38,335 nucleotides of DNA from positions 1 through 38,335 of the IMG/VR virus record IMGVR_UViG_3300042553_000291. The stretch is one strand, 5' to 3'. Below the pieces are notes generated by a model, which was not told where the DNA came from, did no database searches, and saw only the letters and a program-made list of their open reading frames with translations. Source of the DNA: a virus. The position numbers and the translations under genes are program-made. Of the stretch, positions 16,512 to 22,560 are shown piece after piece; positions within the stretch are counted from its first letter, which is position 1, and each line of letters starts with the position of its first letter.

Positions 16512-16853
16512 TCAGTTAGGCGGCAAATCTTCGCCGCATTCACGACACTCAACCCCGCACGAACAATCACGCGCGAAATCACCACACGACCGACACCGGC
16601 CCGCCGACGTGATGCCGACATACTCAACCGCCGCCCCACACGCCGCACACACCTGCACCACGTCGAGCCGCACCCGATCAGACGACACCCACGCCCGACC
16701 CCGACCCGCGACAGGCTCGACCAGGTAGTCACGCCGCCCGAACACTTGCCGCACGTCGTGAACGGTAACCCGAACCGAAATAGGAACCCGATCCGATGTC
16801 AGATCGAGCGACCCAACCCGCCCCAACAGCTCGACAACCTCCGCCGCCGTCAC
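16512..16853 (-). CDS. Cys-rich protein with eight-cysteine C-terminus (113 residues)
   Basis: Last gene of the six-gene operon. GTG 16853 overlaps the preceding stop as GTGA. Residues 1-68 are Val/Arg rich with a VPISVRVTVHDVRQVFGRR stretch that could be a small beta domain. Residues 69-106 carry eight cysteines in the order CAAC, CRSC, CSC, CREC, enough for two zinc knuckles or one metal cluster. Codon use is very GC-rich like its operon neighbours and unlike the structural genes. I do not recognise a family beyond zinc-ribbon-like. A nucleic-acid or protein-binding role is possible. Confidence 0.7.
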   Translation of the reverse strand: MTAAEVVELLGRVGSLDLTSDRVPISVRVTVHDVRQVFGRRDYLVEPVAGRGRAWVSSDRVRLDVVQVCAACGAAVEYVGITSAGRCRSCGDFARDCSCGVECRECGEDLPPN

Positions 16854-17017
16854 CCGTTACCCCTAACAATCACATCGGCCAACGCCGCAAGCGTCACCGC
16901 GTCAGGGTCTACCCGATACCCTTCGCGCGGTTCCCGCGAGACGTGAGACACCGACACCCCGACGCACGCCGCGCCAGGTTCAGCCCCACAACGCGGGCAA
17001 CGATACCCCAACCACAT
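16850..17017 (-). CDS. Zinc-binding mini-protein (55 residues)
   Basis: Starts ATG 17017, nine bases after the preceding stop, and ends in a GTGA overlap with the next gene. The protein opens MWLGYRCPRCGAEPGAAC, with cysteines at residues 7, 10 and 18: the CPxCGAxPGxxC pattern is a recurrent zinc-binding motif in actinobacterial and actinophage proteins, usually completed by a His downstream (HVSRE here, about residue 25). The rest is a short helix (DAVTLAALADVIV). Function unknown. Confidence 0.68.
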   Translation of the reverse strand: MWLGYRCPRCGAEPGAACVGVSVSHVSREPREGYRVDPDAVTLAALADVIVRGNG

Positions 17018-17025
17018 CGGACGAT

Positions 17026-17499
17026 TCACGCCGTCACCGTCCCCGCGTCGAAACTAACCACCGTCGCCGGCTGACCTTGTGCAGCATCGAAGAACCCCGA
17101 AAACGTGACCGAATACTTGCCGACCACTTGAGGCACCGCCGTTTTCAACCGACCGCCCCAGGTATGCCAGTCTGCCAACGCGAGCCGCACAACGTCGCCC
17201 GCCGTCTCAATCTTCACGGCCTTTATCGTCTCCCGTGCTTTGCCGTCGATCGTGACAAACACAAGCGGAGCAGCCCCGTGCCACTCATACGCCACCAACG
17301 ACCCCGCCGGCGAAACCGTGACAGTCAACCCCGCCGAAACGATGTCCGCCGCCGTGATCGCGTCGAGCTTGTCAGCCCCGCCGAGATCGTAGGCCGCCGT
17401 TCCGCCCGTATTCGGAGCGTGAAACGCGAAAGACCCACAAAGTGGGCAAGTACCGACACCGTCGGCCACCTTCCCACATCTAAAACACTCTGCCAACAT
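17026..17499 (-). CDS. Zinc-ribbon protein with C-terminal beta-rich domain (157 residues)
   Basis: I choose ATG 17499 because AGAAGGGA lies upstream at good spacing and the zinc ribbon begins at once; longer in-frame starts run into the neighbour. CxxC at residues 5-8 and CPLC at 18-21 form a rubredoxin-type ribbon. The remaining 130 residues look beta-rich (TVTVSPAGSLVAYEW, KYSVTFSGFFDAAQG). No enzymatic motif is recognised. It follows the membrane protein gene by two bases and is clearly co-translated with the operon. Its ribbon head resembles those of its neighbours, suggesting a shared binding mode. Confidence 0.7.
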   Translation of the reverse strand: MLAECFRCGKVADGVGTCPLCGSFAFHAPNTGGTAAYDLGGADKLDAITAADIVSAGLTVTVSPAGSLVAYEWHGAAPLVFVTIDGKARETIKAVKIETAGDVVRLALADWHTWGGRLKTAVPQVVGKYSVTFSGFFDAAQGQPATVVSFDAGTVTA

Positions 17500-17501
17500 G
17501 A

Positions 17502-17816
17502 CTATTTCCCTTCTACTTGTGACGACGACGGCCAGACGACCGCCGCGAACGTGAACCCAAGCCCGACGAACACGCCGAACCAACTACCCGCACCCTCATT
17601 AGCCGCATCGAATGCACGACCCGCGCCGTACACCCCGACCAACCCAACGACCCAACGAAACCCGACGACAACCGCCGCCGGCAACCGTCGAGCCGCCCGC
17701 CGTGGCGGATTCTTCCACCCATTAGCCACCGCAAAACACGACGGGCAGACCCGTTCCGCCATCAGATAGCACCAGTCATGCGAATGACACCGACCCCCGC
17801 ACCTTTCGCACCTCAT
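17502..17816 (-). CDS. Zinc-ribbon membrane protein (104 residues)
   Basis: ATG 17816 overlaps the gp88-like stop as ATGA. Residues 1-27 hold six cysteines and two histidines (MRCERCGGRCHSHDWC, then CPSC), a compact metal-binding head. After a basic stretch (PPRRAARR) come two hydrophobic segments, about residues 46-62 (LPAAVVVGFRWVVGLVGVYG) and 77-96 (SWFGVFVGLGFTFAAVVW), consistent with two membrane spans. A cytosolic metal-binding head on a membrane hairpin is an uncommon layout for so small a phage protein. Function unknown; membrane targeting of the operon's activity is an inference. Confidence 0.7.
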   Translation of the reverse strand: MRCERCGGRCHSHDWCYLMAERVCPSCFAVANGWKNPPRRAARRLPAAVVVGFRWVVGLVGVYGAGRAFDAANEGAGSWFGVFVGLGFTFAAVVWPSSSQVEGK

Positions 17817-18796
17817 GCGGACACCCCCCGACGCACTTGGAGCCGTTGCCACGTTGCCGCAGCACCCGCCCCGCCATGCCGTAGAAAGGCAATGTCCCGC
17901 ACCCGCGAGCCAGGGAGACACGCCGCACACGACGCACACGCCCCCACGGTAGGCCCATGATCGAGCGAGGCCCGCCGACCGTCCGCCCCGACGACGTACG
18001 CCGGCCCGAGATCATCTTCAGCCCATACACCCGACGCGGGACAGATCAGACCCACGGCCTTTTCACCCCGCACCGAATCAACCACGGCCCGAAGCAAAGC
18101 AAGCTCGGCGCGATCCTTCGCAAGGTATGCCACCGGCAAGCCGTAACGCGCCGCCGCTACAGAATGCGTCCCGACGTTGTCAGCGTCTACCGACACAAAC
18201 CACCGCGCATTAGCGGGCAACGATGACCGCCCGAAAAGGTTAGTGAGATACCTAACCGACCGCGTATAGCCCCAAAACGAAACCGACGGCCTCGCCCGCT
18301 GAACATCACGCACCGCCGACGCGAACCACGGCGCGAAAAGATCACCCGACGACAACCACCGAAACGACGGGGACGCGACACCCGCCGCCACTTGCAGCGC
18401 GTAAGAACGATCTACCAACGCCGTCAGCGCGTCCACGACGGCCCCTTGTCCGTATTCCTTCAGCCGTTCGAGCGTTGCCAGGTTGCGCGAAACCATCTCC
18501 GAAAATGCCGCGAACGGCCCGCCTTCCATGCGTGCCGCGTAGCACGACTGGCAAGCGTTCACCGAGTATTGCGGACAAGTTCCGCCAATCTCAAGCGGCC
18601 CCGAAGGTAACCCGAAGGCGTTAGGAATGATCGAGACAGGCCGCCGACCTTCCGCCCAATAACCCGCCGGCCCCGTCTTGGAATCCGCGTGAAGCTGAAG
18701 CGGCCCCGCCGGAGTTTCGACCCGCACCCTAATTGGCCGATCCGATAGCGCGACCGTGGCAACGTGTGCCGACCTTTTGAGTGTCGCCGTAGTCAT
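17813..18796 (-). CDS. gp88-like phage protein with two cysteine clusters (327 residues)
   Basis: ATG 18796 overlaps the preceding stop as ATGA. It matches the pattern of the gp88 family known from mycobacteriophages: an early DSKTGPAGYW stretch, a first cluster C74-C82-C85 (CPQYSVNACQSCYAARM), a central RWLSSGDLF and FWGYTRS, and a second cluster C252 with C287-C290-C293 (CASCAACLPG) then an IAFLRHGG end. Seven or more conserved cysteines suggest a metal or iron-sulfur cluster. The biochemical role of the family is not known to me. It is the largest protein of the GC-rich operon and probably its core. Confidence 0.75.
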   Translation of the reverse strand: MTTATLKRSAHVATVALSDRPIRVRVETPAGPLQLHADSKTGPAGYWAEGRRPVSIIPNAFGLPSGPLEIGGTCPQYSVNACQSCYAARMEGGPFAAFSEMVSRNLATLERLKEYGQGAVVDALTALVDRSYALQVAAGVASPSFRWLSSGDLFAPWFASAVRDVQRARPSVSFWGYTRSVRYLTNLFGRSSLPANARWFVSVDADNVGTHSVAAARYGLPVAYLAKDRAELALLRAVVDSVRGEKAVGLICPASGVWAEDDLGPAYVVGADGRRASLDHGPTVGACASCAACLPGSRVRDIAFLRHGGAGAAATWQRLQVRRGVSA

Positions 18797-19164
18797 GCCG
18801 CACCGCCAACCACGTCACCAACAACGCGACCCGAGGCCCGCACAATGTAGGCGATGATCTCGCAAGTATCCGGCCCCCATTCTTTCCCGTTCAATACTTC
18901 CGCTATCTGATCGAGCCAACCGAAACCCGCCGACCACAACCCCGCGACGATCTCGGGAACCTGGCCCGCAATCGTTGCCGCCGTGATCGAGTGAACCGCG
19001 CCGCACGTTTCCCGATACTGCAAAACTTCGAGACAATCCCCGCACAACACGCCGAAACACTCAACCGAAGGCGTATCCGCCCACAATCCCGCCCCCGTCA
19101 TGTCCTGCCAGGTGGCAACCTTCAGCGCAAAAGCTTCAGCCCCGCACCCTGTACAAATGGCCAT
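18793..19164 (-). CDS. Cys-rich protein opening the gp88-like operon (123 residues)
   Basis: ATG 19164 is chosen because GGAAGGGGG lies just upstream and the CxxC motif follows at residues 4-7 (MAICTGCGAE); a longer frame to 19236 would swallow the promoter. A second group, CFGVLCGDC (about residues 36-44), and two later cysteines complete a possible zinc site. The C-terminal half is a hydrophobic/helical region (VHSITAATIAGQVPEIVAG). It overlaps the gp88-like gene by ATGA. Not recognised beyond a zinc-ribbon-like head. Confidence 0.68.
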   Translation of the reverse strand: MAICTGCGAEAFALKVATWQDMTGAGLWADTPSVECFGVLCGDCLEVLQYRETCGAVHSITAATIAGQVPEIVAGLWSAGFGWLDQIAEVLNGKEWGPDTCEIIAYIVRASGRVVGDVVGGAA

Positions 19165-19203
19165 GTTCGGCCCCCTTCCTGGCCGACCCAATGCCGGCCA
19201 CAC

Positions 19204-19250
19204 GTCATTATGACATGAGCGTATGACGCTTAGCAAGTAATGACGCTAAG
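19204..19250. promoter_or_regulatory. Operator-like repeats over the operon promoter
   Basis: GTCAT-T-ATGAC (19204-19214) is a perfect palindrome covering the -10. ATGACGCTTAG (19223-19233) and ATGACGCTAAG (19240-19250) are direct repeats 17 bases apart that cover and flank the -35, and their CTTAG/CTAAG ends also pair as an inverted repeat. This density of symmetry over one promoter strongly suggests a repressor or activator site. Confidence 0.5.
19207..19236 (-). promoter_or_regulatory. Candidate promoter of the gp88-like operon
   Basis: On the minus strand TTGCTA (19236-19231) is followed after 18 bases by CATAAT (19212-19207), a good -35/-10 pair; the start site would give a leader of about 36 bases before the ATG at 19164 with its GGAAGGGGG site. 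It is the best promoter I can find in the window and lies at the head of a self-contained operon. Confidence 0.6.
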
Positions 19251-19323
19251 AACATAACTACCCCCGCCGCGTAAGTGTGCTGCCACCGTCGCCGGCGCGC
19301 CGATCATGCCCCACAATGCCCGC

Positions 19324-19542
19324 ATGACCGCGCCGAAGATCGAGCCGCCCCGCGCCAAGCTCGCCGCCGATCACCTTGCCGACCGTCTCGCCGTGATCGT
19401 CGGCGGCCCGATGACACCCCCGCGCCATGCCATAACTACCCCGCTAATTAGTTGCGCGACACAAACAACCCAGACCACCACCCTCGGACGGGCGGCCACC
19501 GATCCGGCCACCCTCGAGCCGGCGGGGGACTTTCACCACTAA
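19324..19542 (+). CDS. Doubtful plus-strand small gene (72 residues)
   Basis: A frame starting ATG 19324 (MTAPKIEPPRAKLAADHLAD) whose first 30 codons nearly all end in G or C, and which is followed on the same strand by a terminator at 19623-19678. Against it: no ribosome site, no recognised family, and the C-terminal half is Thr-rich and unconvincing. The local DNA is GC-rich in any case. Kept only because the terminator orientation calls for some plus-strand transcript. Confidence 0.18.
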   Translation: MTAPKIEPPRAKLAADHLADRLAVIVGGPMTPPRHAITTPLISCATQTTQTTTLGRAATDPATLEPAGDFHH

Positions 19543-19579
19543 GGGCGAGCTGCCCGAATGCGTTCACCACTAAGGGCGA
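19532..19579. repeat. Two 17-base direct repeats, 31 bases apart
   Basis: TTCACCACTAAGGGCGA occurs at 19532-19548 and again, identical, at 19563-19579. The 31-base period is close to three helical turns, placing both copies on the same DNA face. They lie in non-coding DNA and could be paired operators or a minimal iteron set. Confidence 0.6.
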
Positions 19580-19622
19580 CTCATCAAACTGAGACACACA
19601 AAGTCTGATAGTCTCACGCTCC

Positions 19623-19678
19623 GAAACCCCGCGCCGACAGGTATCCCCTTCCCTGCTCAGGCTGCGGGGTTTCTTTTT
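19623..19678 (+). terminator. Plus-strand intrinsic terminator candidate
   Basis: GAAACCCCGC (19623-19632) pairs perfectly with GCGGGGTTTC (19664-19673), ten pairs, and is followed on the plus strand by TTTTT (19674-19678). On the minus strand no T run follows. The 31-base loop is long for a terminator but contains a small self-complementary CCTGCTCAGG. Its right arm overlaps the last codons of the HNH gene. Confidence 0.45.
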
Positions 19679-20175
19679 CTCCTGAGAAACTGCACCAGCA
19701 GGACATCACGCTTGGAGAAATTGCAGGATCGGCAGCAAGCCTCGAGGTTCCCGACCGAATGCCGACCACCCTTGGCTATCGGGACACGGTGATCGATGGT
19801 GTCGGCAGGCAGACCACAGATGTAGCAGGGCCGCCGGCGCAGCCTGCGAATGTCAGCCTCGGTGACCAGGAAGATCCCGTTTTCTTTCAGCCTTCGGTCG
19901 CGGCGCATACGCCCAGCATGAACACGATCATGGTGCCGCTTGCGGTACGCGGCCATGTCGGCACGGATCTTGTCCCGATTCTCGGCTCTATACAAACGCT
20001 TGTATTCCTGACGCTGCTCGCGGTGCGTCTCGGCGTAGCGTCTAGCAGCTTCCCTCGAACGCTCCAAGTTCTGGGTCCGGTAAAGCCTCAAGTAGTGACG
20101 ATTGCAGAGTCCCTTGCCCTTGGCGGGCAGGTTGCACTCTGATTCGCTGCAATTCCCTCGCCGCTTGCGCGTCAC
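19657..20175 (-). CDS. HNH endonuclease
   Basis: 172 residues from GTG 20175. The N-terminal zinc motif CSESECNLPAKGKGLCNRHY is the usual head of phage HNH enzymes of this type; a long Arg-rich helix follows (residues 35-105). The HNH core lies at about residues 118-160: CYIC, then TIDHRVPIAKGG, then a final CCRSCN with the Asn and zinc-binding cysteines, all intact. It cuts DNA and may be a homing enzyme or take part in packaging, but it is far from the terminase here. The 5' 134 bases overlap the end of the WhiB gene in another frame. Confidence 0.88.
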   Translation of the reverse strand: MTRKRRGNCSESECNLPAKGKGLCNRHYLRLYRTQNLERSREAARRYAETHREQRQEYKRLYRAENRDKIRADMAAYRKRHHDRVHAGRMRRDRRLKENGIFLVTEADIRRLRRRPCYICGLPADTIDHRVPIAKGGRHSVGNLEACCRSCNFSKRDVLLVQFLRRKRNPAA

Positions 20176-20422
20176 GTTCAGATTGTAGACCGCGCCGTTC
20201 CTTCGGTGTCAGGCCACCCCACATCCCGAACCTGCGCGGCTGCTCGAGTTCGTTCCGCATCGCCTGCTCAAGGCATTCCTTCTGCACTTCGCACGTTTCG
20301 CACAAGGCTCGGGCCTCCCGAAACGCCACCTTGTCGCTGATCCCCACCAGGTCTGGGAAGAACACGGTGCCGGCAACCCCGACACAGTTCCCCCGACGCA
20401 TCCATCTAGGTCTTTCGATCAT
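20042..20422 (-). CDS. WhiB-family iron-sulfur transcription regulator
   Basis: 126 residues, ATG 20422. The four cluster cysteines are present as C13, C41-ETC-C44 and C50 (CETCEVQKEC), followed by the family turn GMWGG at 66-70 and TPKERR. WhiB proteins bind a 4Fe-4S cluster and the main sigma factor and are confined to Actinobacteria and their phages, which fixes the host phylum. The 45 residues after the core are Gln/Arg rich and encoded by DNA that also encodes the HNH N-terminus. Phage WhiB proteins can reprogram host transcription or block host septation and superinfection. Confidence 0.9.
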   Translation of the reverse strand: MIERPRWMRRGNCVGVAGTVFFPDLVGISDKVAFREARALCETCEVQKECLEQAMRNELEQPRRFGMWGGLTPKERRGLQSERDAQAARELQRIRVQPARQGQGTLQSSLLEALPDPELGAFEGSC

Positions 20423-20564
20423 CTTTTCCCCTTGCTTTCTTCCGTTGTTTCGTGTTCATCTGGTCATAACGCCGCGCGTTATGGCAGTCGCAGGCGCAGA
20501 ACGCCGTGTCCTCAACAGACCAGATGGTCAATGCCCGAGTGACGGTGCCACAATGCTCACACAC
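20406..20564 (-). CDS. Zinc-binding mini-protein (52 residues)
   Basis: A short gene starting GTG 20564, two bases after the methyltransferase stop, and overlapping the WhiB start by 17 bases. It opens with CEHCGTVTRALTIW and continues FCACDCHNARRYDQM: CxxC plus CxCxCH, a complete zinc-ribbon set, followed by a Lys/Arg tail (KQRKKARGKDDRK). The frame is open further upstream inside the methyltransferase gene but has no start codon there. Function unknown. Confidence 0.6.
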   Translation of the reverse strand: MCEHCGTVTRALTIWSVEDTAFCACDCHNARRYDQMNTKQRKKARGKDDRKT

Positions 20565-20566
20565 GA

Positions 20567-21523
20567 CTATGACATATCTGGAAGGCTTGGCATCACAGAA
20601 TCTAAACGCCGTTGCGCTATGGCAACATAATCGTCGTTCAATTCACAACCAATGTAATTCCGCCCGTGTTTCAGCGCGACAACGCCGACCGTTCCAGAAC
20701 CACTAAACGGATCCAAAATCGTGTCATCAATTCTGCTCGTTGCCAAAACACAAGGTTCCACCAATGCTTCGGGCATTACAGCAAAATGCGCTTCCCGAAA
20801 TGGCTTAGTCGTGATCGTCCACACAGACCTTTTATTTCTGGTGCCTTTGTCTGTGTATGTGTTCCCGGACTTTGTCGCGTGTTTCGGGTCGTTCGAGTCA
20901 CCGTATTTTGAGCCGCCGAACCGGATGTTGGTTTGTCCTAGTTGTGCTGATGGCTCCGCGATTGCTTCATTGTTGAAGTAATATCGTGCGGATTTTGTCA
21001 GCATGAATAGGTATTCGTGAGATTTGGTGCAGCGGTCGCGGACGCTTTCTGGCATCGGATTTGGTTTGTGCCAAATGATGTCTTGCCGCAAGTACCACCC
21101 ATCTGCTTGCAGAGCAAACGCTACGCGCCACGGAATGCCCACAAGATCCTTGTGTTTTATGTCCGTGCCGACAAACGATGAAGACATCCGGTTTGCTGCG
21201 CTGCCTTTCGGAACCAAGGTTCCCGTGTTAGATCCACGAACCGTGTCTGGAATTGCTTTTCCGTCGCGGAAACTCGCGTAACTATCGCCCAAATTGAGCC
21301 ATAGCACACCATCGTCAGATAAAACCCGATGTACTTCGCGGAACACAGATACCAGTTCAGCGATGTAATCGTTGGGATTCTGCTCTAGCCCAATTTGCCC
21401 ATCATGGCCGTAATCCCGCAACCCCCAGTAGGGAGGTGACGTTACGCAGCATTGAATTGACCGGTCAGCAATTTGTGCCAGCGTTTGGCGAACGTCCCCT
21501 ATGAGTATTTTGTACTCGTTCAT
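20567..21523 (-). CDS. Site-specific DNA methyltransferase (amino-methylating, beta-type order)
   Basis: 318 residues from ATG 21523 (a TTG three codons earlier is possible). Catalytic motif IV TSPPYWGL lies at about residues 30-37, before the AdoMet-binding motif I DPFSGSGTVG near residue 285; this order is that of beta-type N4-cytosine or N6-adenine enzymes. A middle region with KHKDLVGIPWRVAFALQ and the long variable segment are typical of solitary phage enzymes. No cognate nuclease is present. Probably protects phage DNA from host restriction. The specificity cannot be read from sequence. Confidence 0.9.
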   Translation of the reverse strand: MNEYKILIGDVRQTLAQIADRSIQCCVTSPPYWGLRDYGHDGQIGLEQNPNDYIAELVSVFREVHRVLSDDGVLWLNLGDSYASFRDGKAIPDTVRGSNTGTLVPKGSAANRMSSSFVGTDIKHKDLVGIPWRVAFALQADGWYLRQDIIWHKPNPMPESVRDRCTKSHEYLFMLTKSARYYFNNEAIAEPSAQLGQTNIRFGGSKYGDSNDPKHATKSGNTYTDKGTRNKRSVWTITTKPFREAHFAVMPEALVEPCVLATSRIDDTILDPFSGSGTVGVVALKHGRNYIGCELNDDYVAIAQRRLDSVMPSLPDMS

Positions 21524-21535
21524 TTGGCCCAACGA

Positions 21536-21934
21536 TCAGAACGGATCTTCGTCGAGCAGTTGCGCGTCAGGGAACTGCTGTTTCACCTGCTTCATCGTGT
21601 TCTCGGTCTGGTCTGCGTACGCGGGGCGGAACCGCACGTCGAGGGCAACCGACTCGGCAACGATGTCAACCGACATACCCTTGCCGCCGTCCTTGCGTTC
21701 GTACGTTGACTTCTCGAGACGACCGTGGACTGTGACACGCACACCCTTGGTGATCGACGCTGCGACGTTCTCGGCCATGTCACCGAAAACCTTCACGTCG
21801 TGGAACGTGGTCTGCTTCTTGTCGTCCTTGCCGTATGACGTGGCAACAGAAAACACGCAGATTGCGGTCCGGTTGTTGGTGTAGCGGATCTCGGGATCCT
21901 TCGTCACGTTTCCCGTGATGATGATGGTATTCAT
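21536..21934 (-). CDS. ssb: Single-stranded DNA-binding protein
   Basis: 132 residues from ATG 21934, which has AAAGGGGAG immediately upstream and overlaps the preceding gene by ATGA. The OB-fold pattern is clear: MNTIIITGNVTKDPEIRY, then FHDVKVFGDMAENVA and VTVHGRLEKSTYE. The C-terminus ends LLDEDPF, the acidic tip through which SSB proteins recruit replication and repair partners. It would coat single strands during replication and work with the exonuclease and annealing protein encoded upstream. Confidence 0.94.
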   Translation of the reverse strand: MNTIIITGNVTKDPEIRYTNNRTAICVFSVATSYGKDDKKQTTFHDVKVFGDMAENVAASITKGVRVTVHGRLEKSTYERKDGGKGMSVDIVAESVALDVRFRPAYADQTENTMKQVKQQFPDAQLLDEDPF

Positions 21935-22083
21935 TGCTCCCCTTTCAAGGTGAGGTTGATCTGCTGCCACCGTTTCTTGCGGCAGCTATGTGTTGGTGGT
22001 ACTGACAGTCGAACGAAAACTTTCACGGAGACACCGCAGAACCGGCAGACCCATTCGGACTGCTTGTTCGCCATTGATGCCAC
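21931..22083 (-). CDS. Zinc-finger mini-protein upstream of ssb (50 residues)
   Basis: Ends in an ATGA overlap with ssb. I choose GTG 22083 because GAGAGGGGA lies eight bases upstream; ATG 22074 is the alternative. The protein contains WVCRFCGVSV and later THSCRKKRW, that is CxxC plus HxC, a small treble-clef or ribbon, with a basic Trp-containing C-terminal helix. Its first 61 bases overlap the tail of the transglycosylase gene in another frame. Function unknown; a nucleic-acid-binding accessory to SSB is conceivable. Confidence 0.6.
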   Translation of the reverse strand: MASMANKQSEWVCRFCGVSVKVFVRLSVPPTHSCRKKRWQQINLTLKGEQ

Positions 22084-22490
22084 GGTGATAGTCCCCTCTC
22101 GACGCTGTAGGTTCTCAACGCTAGTGCCGCGGTGAGATTGATTCGTGGATTCAGAAGATCCTCACGATCTTTGATGATGCCCAGGTCACGAAGATACCGA
22201 ACCCATGACACATCATTGATCTGAAGTAATCCCCAGTCTTGGGAAGTTACCTCGCCCTTCGTATTACGGTTCCTCCCGATGCTTGTTGGCTGACACCGGC
22301 TTTCGCGGTGAAGCACCAGCCTGAGCATCCATCGGTCGGATTTCGGCCAACCCACCTTCCTGGCAAGGTTGACGTACTTGGTGCAGATATCGCTGTTGCG
22401 GCCCTCAGCGGGGCTTCCAGCGGCCTCTGCGGGGCTTGTGGCTAGTAGGGACAGGGACAGGATTACTGGGGTCAGGATGCGTTTCCGCAT
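22023..22490 (-). CDS. Secreted lysozyme-like lytic transglycosylase
   Basis: 155 residues from ATG 22490 with AAAGGAG upstream. Residues 1-24 are a clear signal peptide (MRKRILTPVILSLSLLATSP, AEAA cleavage region). The SLT/lysozyme-like domain follows: MLRLVLHRESRCQPT with the catalytic Glu, DWGLLQINDVSW, and a closing ALALRTYSVERGLSPWHQW. Two cysteines (DIC and ESRC) could form a disulfide outside the cell. It cleaves peptidoglycan glycan strands. Its place among early genes, far from the endolysin, and its own export signal are odd; it may serve envelope remodelling, superinfection control or lysis. Confidence 0.82.
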   Translation of the reverse strand: MRKRILTPVILSLSLLATSPAEAAGSPAEGRNSDICTKYVNLARKVGWPKSDRWMLRLVLHRESRCQPTSIGRNRNTKGEVTSQDWGLLQINDVSWVRYLRDLGIIKDREDLLNPRINLTAALALRTYSVERGLSPWHQWRTSSPNGSAGSAVSP

Positions 22491-22560
22491 GATGGCTCCT
22501 TTCGACAACGGACAAGGTCAGTTAGTTCCCATAAACCTCCGATCTGTATGACACAAAGAA

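Larger units (their letters stand above)
19165..19656. other. Non-coding region between HNH gene and gp88-like operon
   Basis: 492 bases. It holds the operon promoter with its repeats, two copies of CATAACTACCCC (19253-19264 and 19431-19442), two 17-base direct repeats (19532-19579), a TGAGAC/GTCTCA inverted repeat around 19590-19616, and most of a plus-strand terminator. The only open frames are a weak plus-strand one (19324-19542) and shorter minus-strand ones without ribosome sites. Confidence 0.55.

Noticed and set aside
18793-19236. Longer start for the first gene of the gp88-like operon
   Set aside because: A start at 19236 has no ribosome site and would cover the promoter and operator repeats; ATG 19164 has a good site and begins right before CxxC.
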